Part shown: piece after piece, positions 56,516 to 64,000 of the stretch | How the letters are laid out: each line of letters starts with the position of its first letter | How positions within the stretch are numbered: the stretch's first letter is position 1 | Assembly (NCBI GenBank): GCA_051530055.1 | Contig: CM121342.1 | Coordinates: 4,526,001 to 4,590,000 of the forward strand | DNA: 64,000 nt | Origin: Neoechinorhynchus agilis | Lineage: Eukaryota > Acanthocephala | Reading direction: 5' to 3' | Position numbers and translations under genes: made by a program | Notes under the pieces: model-generated | What the model was told of the DNA's origin: nothing | The model's input: the letters and a program-made list of their open reading frames with translations, nothing else | Database searches by the model: none

Positions 56516-57166
56516 ATGAACTCTATGAACACTTTCTACATTCTATTCGTCGCTTTAACGACAGCGATTTCGTTGCCCAAAAAAACATTTAATTGGTCAG
56601 CTTCATTAGCTGCCCAAAGCAGTCTGAATAATCATTCATTGTTGCCATACGCAAAATCAAACAATTCCATGGAACCAATTCGTAACTATTCGAATTCAAC
56701 ATCTACATATTTATCCGATTGGGTACATAGACTTCAATCCTTTGGATTTGGATTTAATTCATTTGATGATTTTGACTACGACTACGGTCTTTCTATCAAT
56801 TATATTGATAACTCCAATAGCCGCGGGACTCTTATAGAAAATTCGTCGACGATTTCAGACAATTTTAGCGAGCATTATTTTTCGAATATAATACCGCGAT
56901 TTAATAAAGTCTATCTTGAACGACACCAGCGTATCAAAAATATCAGCAATTATCTATCCGATAATATATACGTGATTTATTGGATTTGTCTTATAGTGAT
57001 GCTCTTAGCAATTTTTCAAACAGTTTCATGGTGTTTGGTTCTCTCAAAAGCTTGCTTTGTATATTTTAAAAATGTCAGAACACCTAAAGTCAAAATAACA
57101 AAATCAATTCTAGATCGCAAAACACAAGAAACGCAACACAAGCTTATAATTCGTTTGATTCGATAA
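56516..57166 (+). CDS. Single-pass membrane protein, unrecognised
   Basis: 216 residues from ATG 56516 in one exon. Signal peptide MNTFYILFVALTTAISLP (residues 4-21), then an N- and S-rich ectodomain with several N-glycosylation sites (NHS, NNS, NYS, NST), a D/Y-rich patch (SFDDFDYDYGLS), and one transmembrane segment near residues 150-172 (YWICLIVMLLAIFQTVSW). A short basic cytoplasmic tail follows (KVKITKSILDRKTQETQHK). The type I topology is clear; the family is not recognised. AGT precedes the ATG, so it lacks the AG-ATG junction. Confidence 0.65.
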   Translation: MNSMNTFYILFVALTTAISLPKKTFNWSASLAAQSSLNNHSLLPYAKSNNSMEPIRNYSNSTSTYLSDWVHRLQSFGFGFNSFDDFDYDYGLSINYIDNSNSRGTLIENSSTISDNFSEHYFSNIIPRFNKVYLERHQRIKNISNYLSDNIYVIYWICLIVMLLAIFQTVSWCLVLSKACFVYFKNVRTPKVKITKSILDRKTQETQHKLIIRLIR

Positions 57167-57309
57167 ATATCATGTAAAAAATGAAATTATTGTGATTAAA
57201 TTTACAAATAAATGTTTTTATAAAGTCATAGATATACTTTAAAACGTTCTTGCAATGATACAGCAACACTTCGTCGTTATAGCATTTTATAAACAATTTT
57301 TTATTTAAT

Positions 57310-58065
57310 AAGCGTCATTAAATAATGACAAATATCACTCAGCCAATAAGATTGCAGCTTTTTGAAAAAAAAGAAAATGCAGCACTAAAAAACTATCAAA
57401 TCAAATTCCAGGGTTAGTCTTCTCTGATGATCATGGTGTTTCAGATTGCCATGAAGAAAAATATTAGCTGATTTATACTTTTACTTTTTATCGTGTCAAA
57501 GAATTCGTCATTAAATAATCACAAATATCACTCAGCCAATAGGATTGCAGCTTTTTGAAAAAAGAAAATGCAGCACTAACAACTATCAAATAAAATTTCA
57601 GGGTTAGTCCTTTCTGATGATCATGGTATTTCAGATTACCATGAAGAAAAATATGGTAAAATGCTTCAACTTTTGCTGATTTATACTTTTACCTTTTATC
57701 GTGATATAAAAGCGTTTAAAAAATCAAATAGATTTTAGTGATACATTGTTTGTATGTCTTTTAAAATATTAGACAAAAAAAGGGTAAATGTATCGTTTCA
57801 AAGAATTCGTCATTAAATAATCACAAATATCACTCAGCCAATGAGACTGCAGCTTTTTGAAAAAAAAGAAAATGCAGCACTAAAGACTATCAAATAAAAT
57901 TCCAGGGTTAGTCTTCTCTGATGATCATGGTATTTAAGATTGCCATGAAGAAAAATATGGTAAAATGCTTCAACTTTTGCTGATTTATACTTTTACCTTT
58001 TATCGTGATATAAAAGCGTTTAAAAAATCAAATAGATTTTAGTGATACATTGTTTGTATTTTTTT
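57310..58065. repeat. Long direct repeats, three copies
   Basis: GTCATTAAATAATNACAAAT followed by CACTCAGCCAAT starts at 57315, 57510 and 57809. Copies share GCAGCTTTTTGAAAAAA, GAAAATGCAGCAC, CAGGGTTAGTC and TGATGATCATGG. Copy 1 is short; copies 2 and 3 continue through TATAAAAGCGTTTAAAAAAT and AGATTTTAGTGATACATTG. The spacing of 195 and 299 bp shows internal deletion rather than a regular array. Confidence 0.85.
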
Positions 58066-58089
58066 TAATCGAAAATATTTTATTTCAAT

Positions 58090-59015
58090 CAATCTTCATT
58101 TCTCGACAATTAATACACTCACCACCTCCCGCCCAATTCCAGCTTTTGTCCTTCCTCGACCGTCGCTCGTTGTACTGCGAGCGAGATATTTTGTCGAAGG
58201 AATACACCTCCTCCTGAGTCTCCGGTCGTTTCTCTCAATTTCTTCGAGAGATCCTGAGTGAGTGCCGAGCTGCCGAGCGCTCCATACGTCTCTACCCCAA
58301 AGGGGACAAAATGGTGAGCACTCGATAACTGAATATATTTCCGTATTTTCCTCCCTTCCGCTGCACTGGCGGCACCACCAGCGATTTCGAGGGAGTAGGG
58401 GATGTTGCTGGCTGCGAGGGTGTCCCAGAGAAGGCATTTGCCCTCCCGCCACGGGAAGACCGAAATTCCATCGGGCCTACGGCCGTCTAGTCGACAAAAG
58501 TGGGCGGGTTCCAGGATGTTCGGGAAGTTCGCCGTTCTCAACGCCCGAGAAATTGCGTTATTGATTTCAGAATGGCGTGAGAACCTTCCTCCTGACTTTC
58601 GGCAAACGAGACCGTGTCGCCCGAAAGCATCAACCAAAGACCCACATCGACAGCGATGGGGCGTGCGTATCGGGAGACCAAGTCTTAAGGATACTGCGAT
58701 CCTCGTTGCCTCGTCAGTAAGAAGAGTTTACACTGATGCCACAGGAACAGCCTCCAACCACGCCCCAGATTCTCGTGTTGAAACTGCCAACAGTCTAGCT
58801 CGGACGACCCTATCGCGAGAACCTGAAATTAGAGAGTTGTGAGCTCTCGCGACGAGAGTTCTGTCCCAGATCGACTGTCTGAGGCCATTCACGGGAACAT
58901 GGTTAGCGCCTGTCTGCTGGCACCATTCCTCAACCGCCACCACGAAATCCCGGTCAAGACAGAACTTTCCCCTCAGAATTTTTTTCGATGGTGCTTTGAG
59001 AAGAGAGCTTTTCAA
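58090..59015 (-). mobile_element. LINE ORF2 3' end, second LINE family, best-kept copy
   Basis: Minus strand, nearly continuous across two frames: RQSIWDRTLVARAHNSLI, RARLLAVSTRESGAWLEAVP, then FGRHGLVCRKSGGRFSRHSE, NNAISRALRTANFPNILEP, RRPDGISVFPWREGKCLLWD, LSSAHHFVPFGVETYGALGS, SKKLRETTGDSGGG and FLRQNISLAVQR, ending ELGGRW and a stop at about 58119. This is the C-terminal domain of a widespread non-LTR element. The PDG...EGKCLLWD spacing could be a PD-(D/E)xK-type nuclease site, which is my inference. The copy is truncated at its 5' side near 59020 and has about one frame change near 58650. Clade not assigned. Confidence 0.8.
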
Positions 59016-59141
59016 AAGACTTTTACACTCATTTTAAATCATTAGACAATTAAGTAAGACATTTCTTTGTTAATGTCTTCAAACCAGACATATCCGTTAA
59101 AAATCTATTTAAAAATAACAATAATCATTCACTTAAAACTC

Positions 59142-61067
59142 TTAAAGATTGTAGATTACTTTAATACTTGTATTATACAATCCAATTATATTCACCGATT
59201 GATGAATTTTGAAAGGTTTACTGTAAAATTCGTGTATTGGATTGCTTGAAATATTAAGACTTTGCAGATTGCTAAGGTCAGACAAATGATGAGATGGAAA
59301 GAGTGAGAATCCATTATTTGCCATATGAAGAAAGATGAGTTGATCAAGACCGTAAAACAAGTGAAAAACGTCAATATCTTTCAATTGATTATTGGCGAGA
59401 TCGAGTGTTTTTAACCGAGGAATGTTTCTAAACGCTCGAGGAGCAATTTTGTGAATCCGATTAAACTGCAGACAAAGAAATTCAAGAGCTCTCAAGCCTT
59501 CAAAATCGTCGTAAGTAATTTCCGATATTTCGTTATGACTTAAATCGAGTGAGAACGTATTAGGAACGATAAACAGTATAACATCTTGAATTTGAGTCAG
59601 TTTTTTCCCAGTTAAATGAAGAGTTGAATTTGCTGTATAATTATAGAATGTTATCATATCGTTTACATTAGCAGCCAATCGTGTCGGTTCCGGCATATAT
59701 TTGGCAAGATGGCGAAGCGTTAGAATTGTATCGGTAAGCTCACTGTTATTGTATATTAGAACATTAATGGGATTATTTTTTAGAAGACAATAATCGATCG
59801 TTTTAGAAGCCATTGAATCTGTATTGATACCTGTAATAAAGTTGTCAGACACGTCCAAATGCCGTAAATTTTTAACGTTTTTAAAAATGCCATTGGTGAG
59901 AACAATTAAATTTGTTTCTGTCAATATGAGTTGACGAAGTAATTTGTTGTTTTGTAAAATTTCCGATGGAAGCGAATGCAACTTATTATGACCGAGGTTA
60001 AGTATTTCAAGTCTTTTCAGTAAAGAAAATGCATTCTTGGATATCTGTGAGATTCTGTTCCATGACACGTCCAACTTGATAACATTTGTCCACGAATAGA
60101 AGCTGTTTTGATGAATTATTTTTAAACGATTTCCTCTTAGAATCAACGTCTCTGTCCGATTATTTCCACGAGGAACTTCTTCGAGATTCGAACGGAGAAT
60201 CTCCACAAGATTGATTTCGGGCATTCTGGTTATAAATGTTGAATCAACATAATGAGCGATTCCACCATATACAGTAAATTCCTTCAATTTTTCGAATTGA
60301 AATTCATCTTTGAACAATTCGTTTAAATCTTGTTGGTATGAAAATTGTAGAGTTTTTAGATTTTTAAGTTTAGCTAATTGACTCATATTTATCTCATTTA
60401 AATTATTATCATTGATCCGTATATTTTCCAGTCTATAAAAATTGAATTGATTGGTTAGCACAAATCGTTTAATTAAATTATTCGTCAAGTCTAAAGTCTT
60501 CAACATTTTCATTCTCTTAATAACATTTAAGCAATCATTGCTTAAACCATTATTAGACAAATGTAATGATTGAAGATTATAAAGATCCACATGCATATTT
60601 ATGCCCAATCGCCATAAATTATTTTCACTTAAATCGAGATGGTTCAAATTGTAAAACCCTTGAAAAGCGTCATCTTCGATATATCCAAATCTTGCATTTT
60701 GAATTTCAAGTCTTCTAGAATGCCTGAATTTACGAATAAGAGATTTCGTGATTGTAATAATCGCATCTTCATTTCTTTTGCAATATATTGATACGTCCGA
60801 AACGCTTGGAAAGATGTGATCGTTACTGCTTACAATGTCATAGAAAAAAGCAAATTCTATTTTGATTCGATTGATTGATCCATTTGTTTCTATACTGTTC
60901 AAAACACTTGATAGCGACTTGCTGGATTTAATATTTGGGCACACAATGTACACTCCATCGTATTTTTGGTATTGAATTGACCATCCATTTTGTACGGCAT
61001 TACCATAGCAAAAGTCAAATCCGATGATTAGAACGAGTAATGCGTTCAAAATAGGGAGAAATTTCAT
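59142..61067 (-). CDS. Secreted leucine-rich repeat protein
   Basis: 641 residues from ATG 61067, in one exon; an in-frame GTG further upstream is not a likely start. Signal peptide MKFLPILNALLVLIIGFDFC. About 20 leucine-rich repeats follow, seen as LxxLxLxxN runs: LNHLDLSENNLWRL, LQSLHLSNNGLSND, LKTLDLTNNLIKRF, VIKLDVSWNRISQI, LEILNLGHNKLHSLP, LRHLDVSDNFITGI, SLDLSHNEISEI, LKTLDLANNQLKDI and LQSLNISSNPIHEF. The N-terminal cap has cysteines; there is no cysteine C-cap, transmembrane segment or TIR domain before the stop, so the product is probably secreted or the C-terminal exon is elsewhere. It resembles insect Toll/LRR ectodomains only in architecture. TAGA precedes the ATG. Confidence 0.8.
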   Translation of the reverse strand: MKFLPILNALLVLIIGFDFCYGNAVQNGWSIQYQKYDGVYIVCPNIKSSKSLSSVLNSIETNGSINRIKIEFAFFYDIVSSNDHIFPSVSDVSIYCKRNEDAIITITKSLIRKFRHSRRLEIQNARFGYIEDDAFQGFYNLNHLDLSENNLWRLGINMHVDLYNLQSLHLSNNGLSNDCLNVIKRMKMLKTLDLTNNLIKRFVLTNQFNFYRLENIRINDNNLNEINMSQLAKLKNLKTLQFSYQQDLNELFKDEFQFEKLKEFTVYGGIAHYVDSTFITRMPEINLVEILRSNLEEVPRGNNRTETLILRGNRLKIIHQNSFYSWTNVIKLDVSWNRISQISKNAFSLLKRLEILNLGHNKLHSLPSEILQNNKLLRQLILTETNLIVLTNGIFKNVKNLRHLDVSDNFITGINTDSMASKTIDYCLLKNNPINVLIYNNSELTDTILTLRHLAKYMPEPTRLAANVNDMITFYNYTANSTLHLTGKKLTQIQDVILFIVPNTFSLDLSHNEISEITYDDFEGLRALEFLCLQFNRIHKIAPRAFRNIPRLKTLDLANNQLKDIDVFHLFYGLDQLIFLHMANNGFSLFPSHHLSDLSNLQSLNISSNPIHEFYSKPFKIHQSVNIIGLYNTSIKVIYNL

Positions 61068-61100
61068 TCTAGTAAAAGCGTCAAATTTGAGACGAATCAC

Positions 61101-61846
61101 TGTAGTTTTAGTTAGAAATGAAAAAGCATTACATCATTTCTTATTACTCACGCTCCTCTTTTTTTGTCAACAAAGATATTTTTGTGATTTATACGATTGA
61201 CGGAGACAATGAACAACGTCGAGTATCTTAGTTTAAGGCAAAAATTAAAACAATCAAGTTATTTGAATACTCCAAGGGGAAAATAAGTTTCTTTGAAAAA
61301 AATTTCGCTTAACTTTTCCTTAAACAAAGTAGATTTTCTGGTTTAAAAAAATTAACATTGGGCCCATAATATTGAACCGTTTAATGTTAATCTATTTTTT
61401 TCTTTGAAGCTTTTTTTCAGACTTACACCGCCGCGTTCTTTGGATCGCCAGTGATTCGTCTCAATCTCTTTTCGACAATTGATTGACCAGTTCTTAAGCT
61501 GCGGTACCAAACGATCCGAATGTATCGACGAAAAAATGATTTCGAATCGCATTTTATAGAAAATCGAATAAAGGATATTTAAATCGAGATAAAGCATTAA
61601 AAAGATGTGGTACTTTCCTCGTTTTCGAAATATTTCGCCAACACTAAAATGATTTTTAACCACAAGTCAAAGTTTACCATCTTGAAGGATCTTCTGTTAT
61701 CCGAGGGTTTAAATCGATATTTTTGACTCTTAAGAAAAAAGTGAATTTGCATATATTGAGATTTCATATCGCCAAAAACCCAAGTCAATTGACTTTTTTG
61801 GATACAAAATCAATTCAATTGCTTTTAATGGAAAAAATTAGAGCAC
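61101..61846. repeat. Gap with dispersed repeat and half foldback
   Basis: 61430-61520 (CTCTTTTCGACAATTGATTG, GCTGCGGTACCAAACGA) resembles 8880-8965 (GTCTTTTCGATAATTGATTC, GCTGCGGTACAAAACGA), a dispersed repeat of unknown type. 61610-61665 carries GAAATATTTCG and AAAATGATTTTTAACC, a half copy of the ATTTTATTCT foldback family. No gene. Confidence 0.6.
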
Positions 61847-62785
61847 TTATTCGTTTTCTTTGTTCATTGTTCTAAATTTAAGATGTTTAATAAGCGTGGA
61901 CCACGTGAGTTTGTCGTAACAATTTGAACATTGCCCTTCTATTGGAATTAATTCCCTATTTTTTGCAGATCCTATGAATTGAACAGCAAGGCAATGAAGG
62001 TGGAACCAGACTTTGCAATTAGGACATTGAAGAGAATTCTAAACGGATGGTCTATGTTGAACTAAGAAGTGATCACTTACCGAACTTAATTCCTGCTTAC
62101 ACAATTCACATTTGGTCTGAATATCTTTTTCTACATTTGCGATTTCATTCTGCTGCGGCTGCTGCTGCTCTATTGAGAACAGAATCAATCGTAGATAATT
62201 AATTTTGATTCTCATCATCTAATGCTACAACGCTCATAAGGTCACACCTTCTGATTTGAAGTTGATTCACGTACAAGCCAAGTGGTCTTTCCCATTCATT
62301 TATACCGTTGTTTGTAATCCAATTTACATTAAGGTTTAATCTGCTCCAAGGACCCACTTGAAGCATATGGCCCAAAACATTGAGTTTGAAATCTACGTTG
62401 TACTTTTTAGATTTGGGTAAAAGGTGTTTTAATCTAGTGGACTTTTCGGGATTCTGCCAAGCCCATTCAAACTATAAGAGGTGTTGAGACTTTGGGTAAT
62501 TCAAGGAAATGATACCCGAAGTCCAGATATTTCATTGGGAAATCCAGATACAACTACGACAGATCGCCATGGTCCACGTCCATTTGTTTTGCGAGCTCCG
62601 CCTTTTGAACATCCTCTATTGTGCTGATTGAGTCGACGGTCAGGATCAACAGTATAACCAATGTACGTGGCTCCTTTTCGACGCTCATTGAGACTATAAA
62701 GTAGATAGCAGCAGTGACAGAGACTCGAACTGCGCGATCGGATTAATTCGCATTCATCCGATGAGGTGTCAGTTGAAGTATTCAT
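61847..62785 (-). CDS. SLX1: Structure-specific endonuclease SLX1
   Basis: GIY-YIG nuclease that resolves branched DNA with SLX4. Exon 1 from ATG 62785 (directly preceded by AATTTTAG) has [20 protein letters not shown] (the GIY-YIG pair as YLLY and YIG), [29 protein letters not shown] and [11 protein letters not shown] 44-bp intron (62515-62472, GTATCA...TATAG) leads to [37 protein letters not shown]. Two further short introns lead to CELCKQEL and [15 protein letters not shown], then [20 protein letters not shown], the RING-like zinc domain of SLX1, and TAA 61847-61849. All parts match the family order. It follows another minus-strand gene after 75 bp. Confidence 0.95.
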
Positions 62786-62860
62786 CTAAAATTCAAAGTA
62801 TGAAATTCACAACAACAGCTTAAAGTCTTATCTAAACCCGGAATTTATTAGGGGTTTTTT

Positions 62861-64000
62861 TCATCGTGGACCTCTCTGATCAGAGGTGCAATCGTCGGTA
62901 TTGAAAGGACAACGCGGTCCACTTGCTCTCGATGAGTACTGTCCGGTCAAGTTAGGAAAATTGCGCTGGTGCATTCCGTATAAATACCGTTCCCGATTGA
63001 TCAAATGTGATTGCTGTTGTTGATTCATTGTGTACCGCAACGATTCACTATTGTTAAGATTGTTTTGTTGTTGCATCATGTGCTGATAAGTGGATAGAGT
63101 ATGAATGGGTGGAAGAGGAGTTTCGCCTGGCTGTTGAGATCTTTGAGATGGAGTATCCTGAGGATACTGATGAAATCGCGGCGTTTGGTACGAATAATGT
63201 TGCCTTGGGAGTGCAAAATGCGACGGATTTGGTGGTACGGACGAATACACTCCGAGTTGCCTTCTGTTATTGTTATACATTACATGCTGATCTGATATAA
63301 GTGAATGTTCATTTCGATGGCCACTTCCTAACACATCATGTTGATATGGTTCTCGAATGGGAAACATTATTGTTTTTCCACCGACACTGTGCATCCATTG
63401 AACAACGTCCCGAGAAATTCGGTACACTTTCGCAATGTCATCAAGTCCTCCAAACTCGAGATCTAAACGAGGAATCGTAAACTCGTTTCTCCTGATATCC
63501 GTGAGTCGGGTCTTTTTCGTAGTTCGTTTTCTTTGCGTTTGACCACTTGCATTCGTCCCGGACTCTGCAGCTACAGCAGCTGCAACCGAAACTACGTGCT
63601 CCCAATATGTCTTTAAATTCTTTAGACTTCTATCAACCTCTCCACCGATAGTTTGCATAATGTCCGCATAAACCCTAGCGTTTCTACACCGATTTCCGTT
63701 CACGAACAAAGCTCGAGTCGCATAATCATGGAACAAACGAAAGGATAAGCGAGACTTTGTCATAACTGCATCGCAGTTTGATATATGTTTGCTCATATTA
63801 AAACTTATTTGACCAAATGGTTTAATGTCTTTGAGTAAAGGGCGATGTTTTGGAACTCCTGGTCTCACTCGTTCAACAAATCCACTCGTTGTTGTTTCAG
63901 TTGGTGGTGGAGCTGAAGTCAATTGGCGACTTACACTATTAATACCAATACCACTTTTCGCCTCCAGAAACTCTGAATTCTCACCAATACTGTTTGAACT
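62861..64000 (-). CDS. 3' part of a Q/N-rich protein, unrecognised
   Basis: The frame is open from the window edge (64000) to TGA near 62861, at least 379 residues, and continues 5' outside the window. The N-terminal visible part has SSNSIGENSEFLEAKSGIG and a proline/threonine stretch. The middle has a structured, charged block (CDAVMTKSRLSFRLFHDYA, GNRCRNARVYADIMQTIGGE, VDRSLKNLKTYWEHVVSVAA) and a basic stretch (QTQRKRTTKKTRLTDIRR). The C-terminal third is low complexity, rich in Q, H, N and P (YQHMMQQQNNLNNSESLRY, MNQQQQSHLINRERY). The layout suggests a nuclear regulator, but I recognise no family. Its stop is 75 bp before the SLX1 ATG on the same strand. Confidence 0.7.
   Translation of the reverse strand, partial: SSNSIGENSEFLEAKSGIGINSVSRQLTSAPPPTETTTSGFVERVRPGVPKHRPLLKDIKPFGQISFNMSKHISNCDAVMTKSRLSFRLFHDYATRALFVNGNRCRNARVYADIMQTIGGEVDRSLKNLKTYWEHVVSVAAAVAAESGTNASGQTQRKRTTKKTRLTDIRRNEFTIPRLDLEFGGLDDIAKVYRISRDVVQWMHSVGGKTIMFPIREPYQHDVLGSGHRNEHSLISDQHVMYNNNRRQLGVYSSVPPNPSHFALPRQHYSYQTPRFHQYPQDTPSQRSQQPGETPLPPIHTLSTYQHMMQQQNNLNNSESLRYTMNQQQQSHLINRERYLYGMHQRNFPNLTGQYSSRASGPRCPFNTDDCTSDQRGPR

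Noticed and set aside
59142-61100. A Toll-like receptor
   Set aside because: The LRR architecture fits, but no cysteine C-cap, transmembrane helix or TIR domain is present before the stop, and no exon carrying them is seen nearby.
61847-62785. SLX1 as another Penelope endonuclease copy, since both are GIY-YIG
   Set aside because: It has the SLX1-specific order ([15 protein letters not shown]-terminal zinc domain with CELC and CSNC) and introns; the Penelope units have CxxC inside the GIY-YIG core and no such C-terminal domain.

Overview
This window is nuclear DNA from an invertebrate-type animal. The recognisable genes are eukaryotic housekeeping genes (PRPSAP, FIG4, GTF2H3, BUD23-like, RPUSD4, DPM3, EDF1/MBF1, DNAJB11, CHTF18, QTRT1, OSGEP, SLX1). 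Most are cut by very short introns, 44 to about 55 bp where both edges could be read. Base composition is AT-rich by eye. The lineage is not fixed by anything seen. Short introns, tightly packed co-oriented genes and an AG directly before nearly every housekeeping ATG point to an animal with compact introns and probably spliced-leader trans-splicing. A larvacean tunicate or a nematode are the two groups I would test first; the mixed acceptor ends (TTTAG, ATAG, AAAAG, CAAG) fit a typical nematode less well.

Layout. 0-12 kb: 3' end of PRPSAP (+), an unrecognised gene (-), FIG4 (-) with a foldback and a 134-bp array in its introns, then a repeat-rich stretch (278-bp and 102-bp arrays, several palindromes, a tRNA-derived SINE). 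11-21 kb: an unrecognised multi-exon gene (-), an RTE-like LINE (+), and the co-oriented minus-strand cluster RPUSD4, BUD23-like, GTF2H3. 22-29 kb: a 57-bp array and a 6-kb array of about 15 tandem copies of a 408-bp unit that encodes the GIY-YIG endonuclease end of a Penelope-like element. 29-37 kb: DPM3 (-), EDF1 (+), a 4.3-kb array of 170-bp units, and a secreted repeat protein (-). 38-41 kb: gene fragments, a degenerate paralogue and LINE tails. 41-54 kb: DNAJB11 (-), a 114-bp array, CHTF18 and QTRT1 (both -, 126 bp apart), 136-bp and 236-bp arrays, OSGEP (+). 54-56 kb: a second, near-identical copy of the GTF2H3 block. 56-64 kb: an orphan membrane protein (+), a LINE 3' end, a secreted LRR protein, SLX1, and the 3' part of a Q/N-rich gene that runs off the window.

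The genes do not form one pathway. They are general functions: TFIIH, tRNA modification (OSGEP t6A, QTRT1 queuosine), RNA pseudouridylation (RPUSD4), ER folding and glycosylation (DNAJB11, DPM3), replication and repair (CHTF18, SLX1), and phosphoinositide turnover (FIG4). The unusual biology is in the DNA between and inside them: at least six families of palindromic foldback elements, one of which appears to be an intron of CHTF18; an endonuclease-coding satellite; and a GTF2H3 duplication in which most of one LINE has been replaced by a piece of another.
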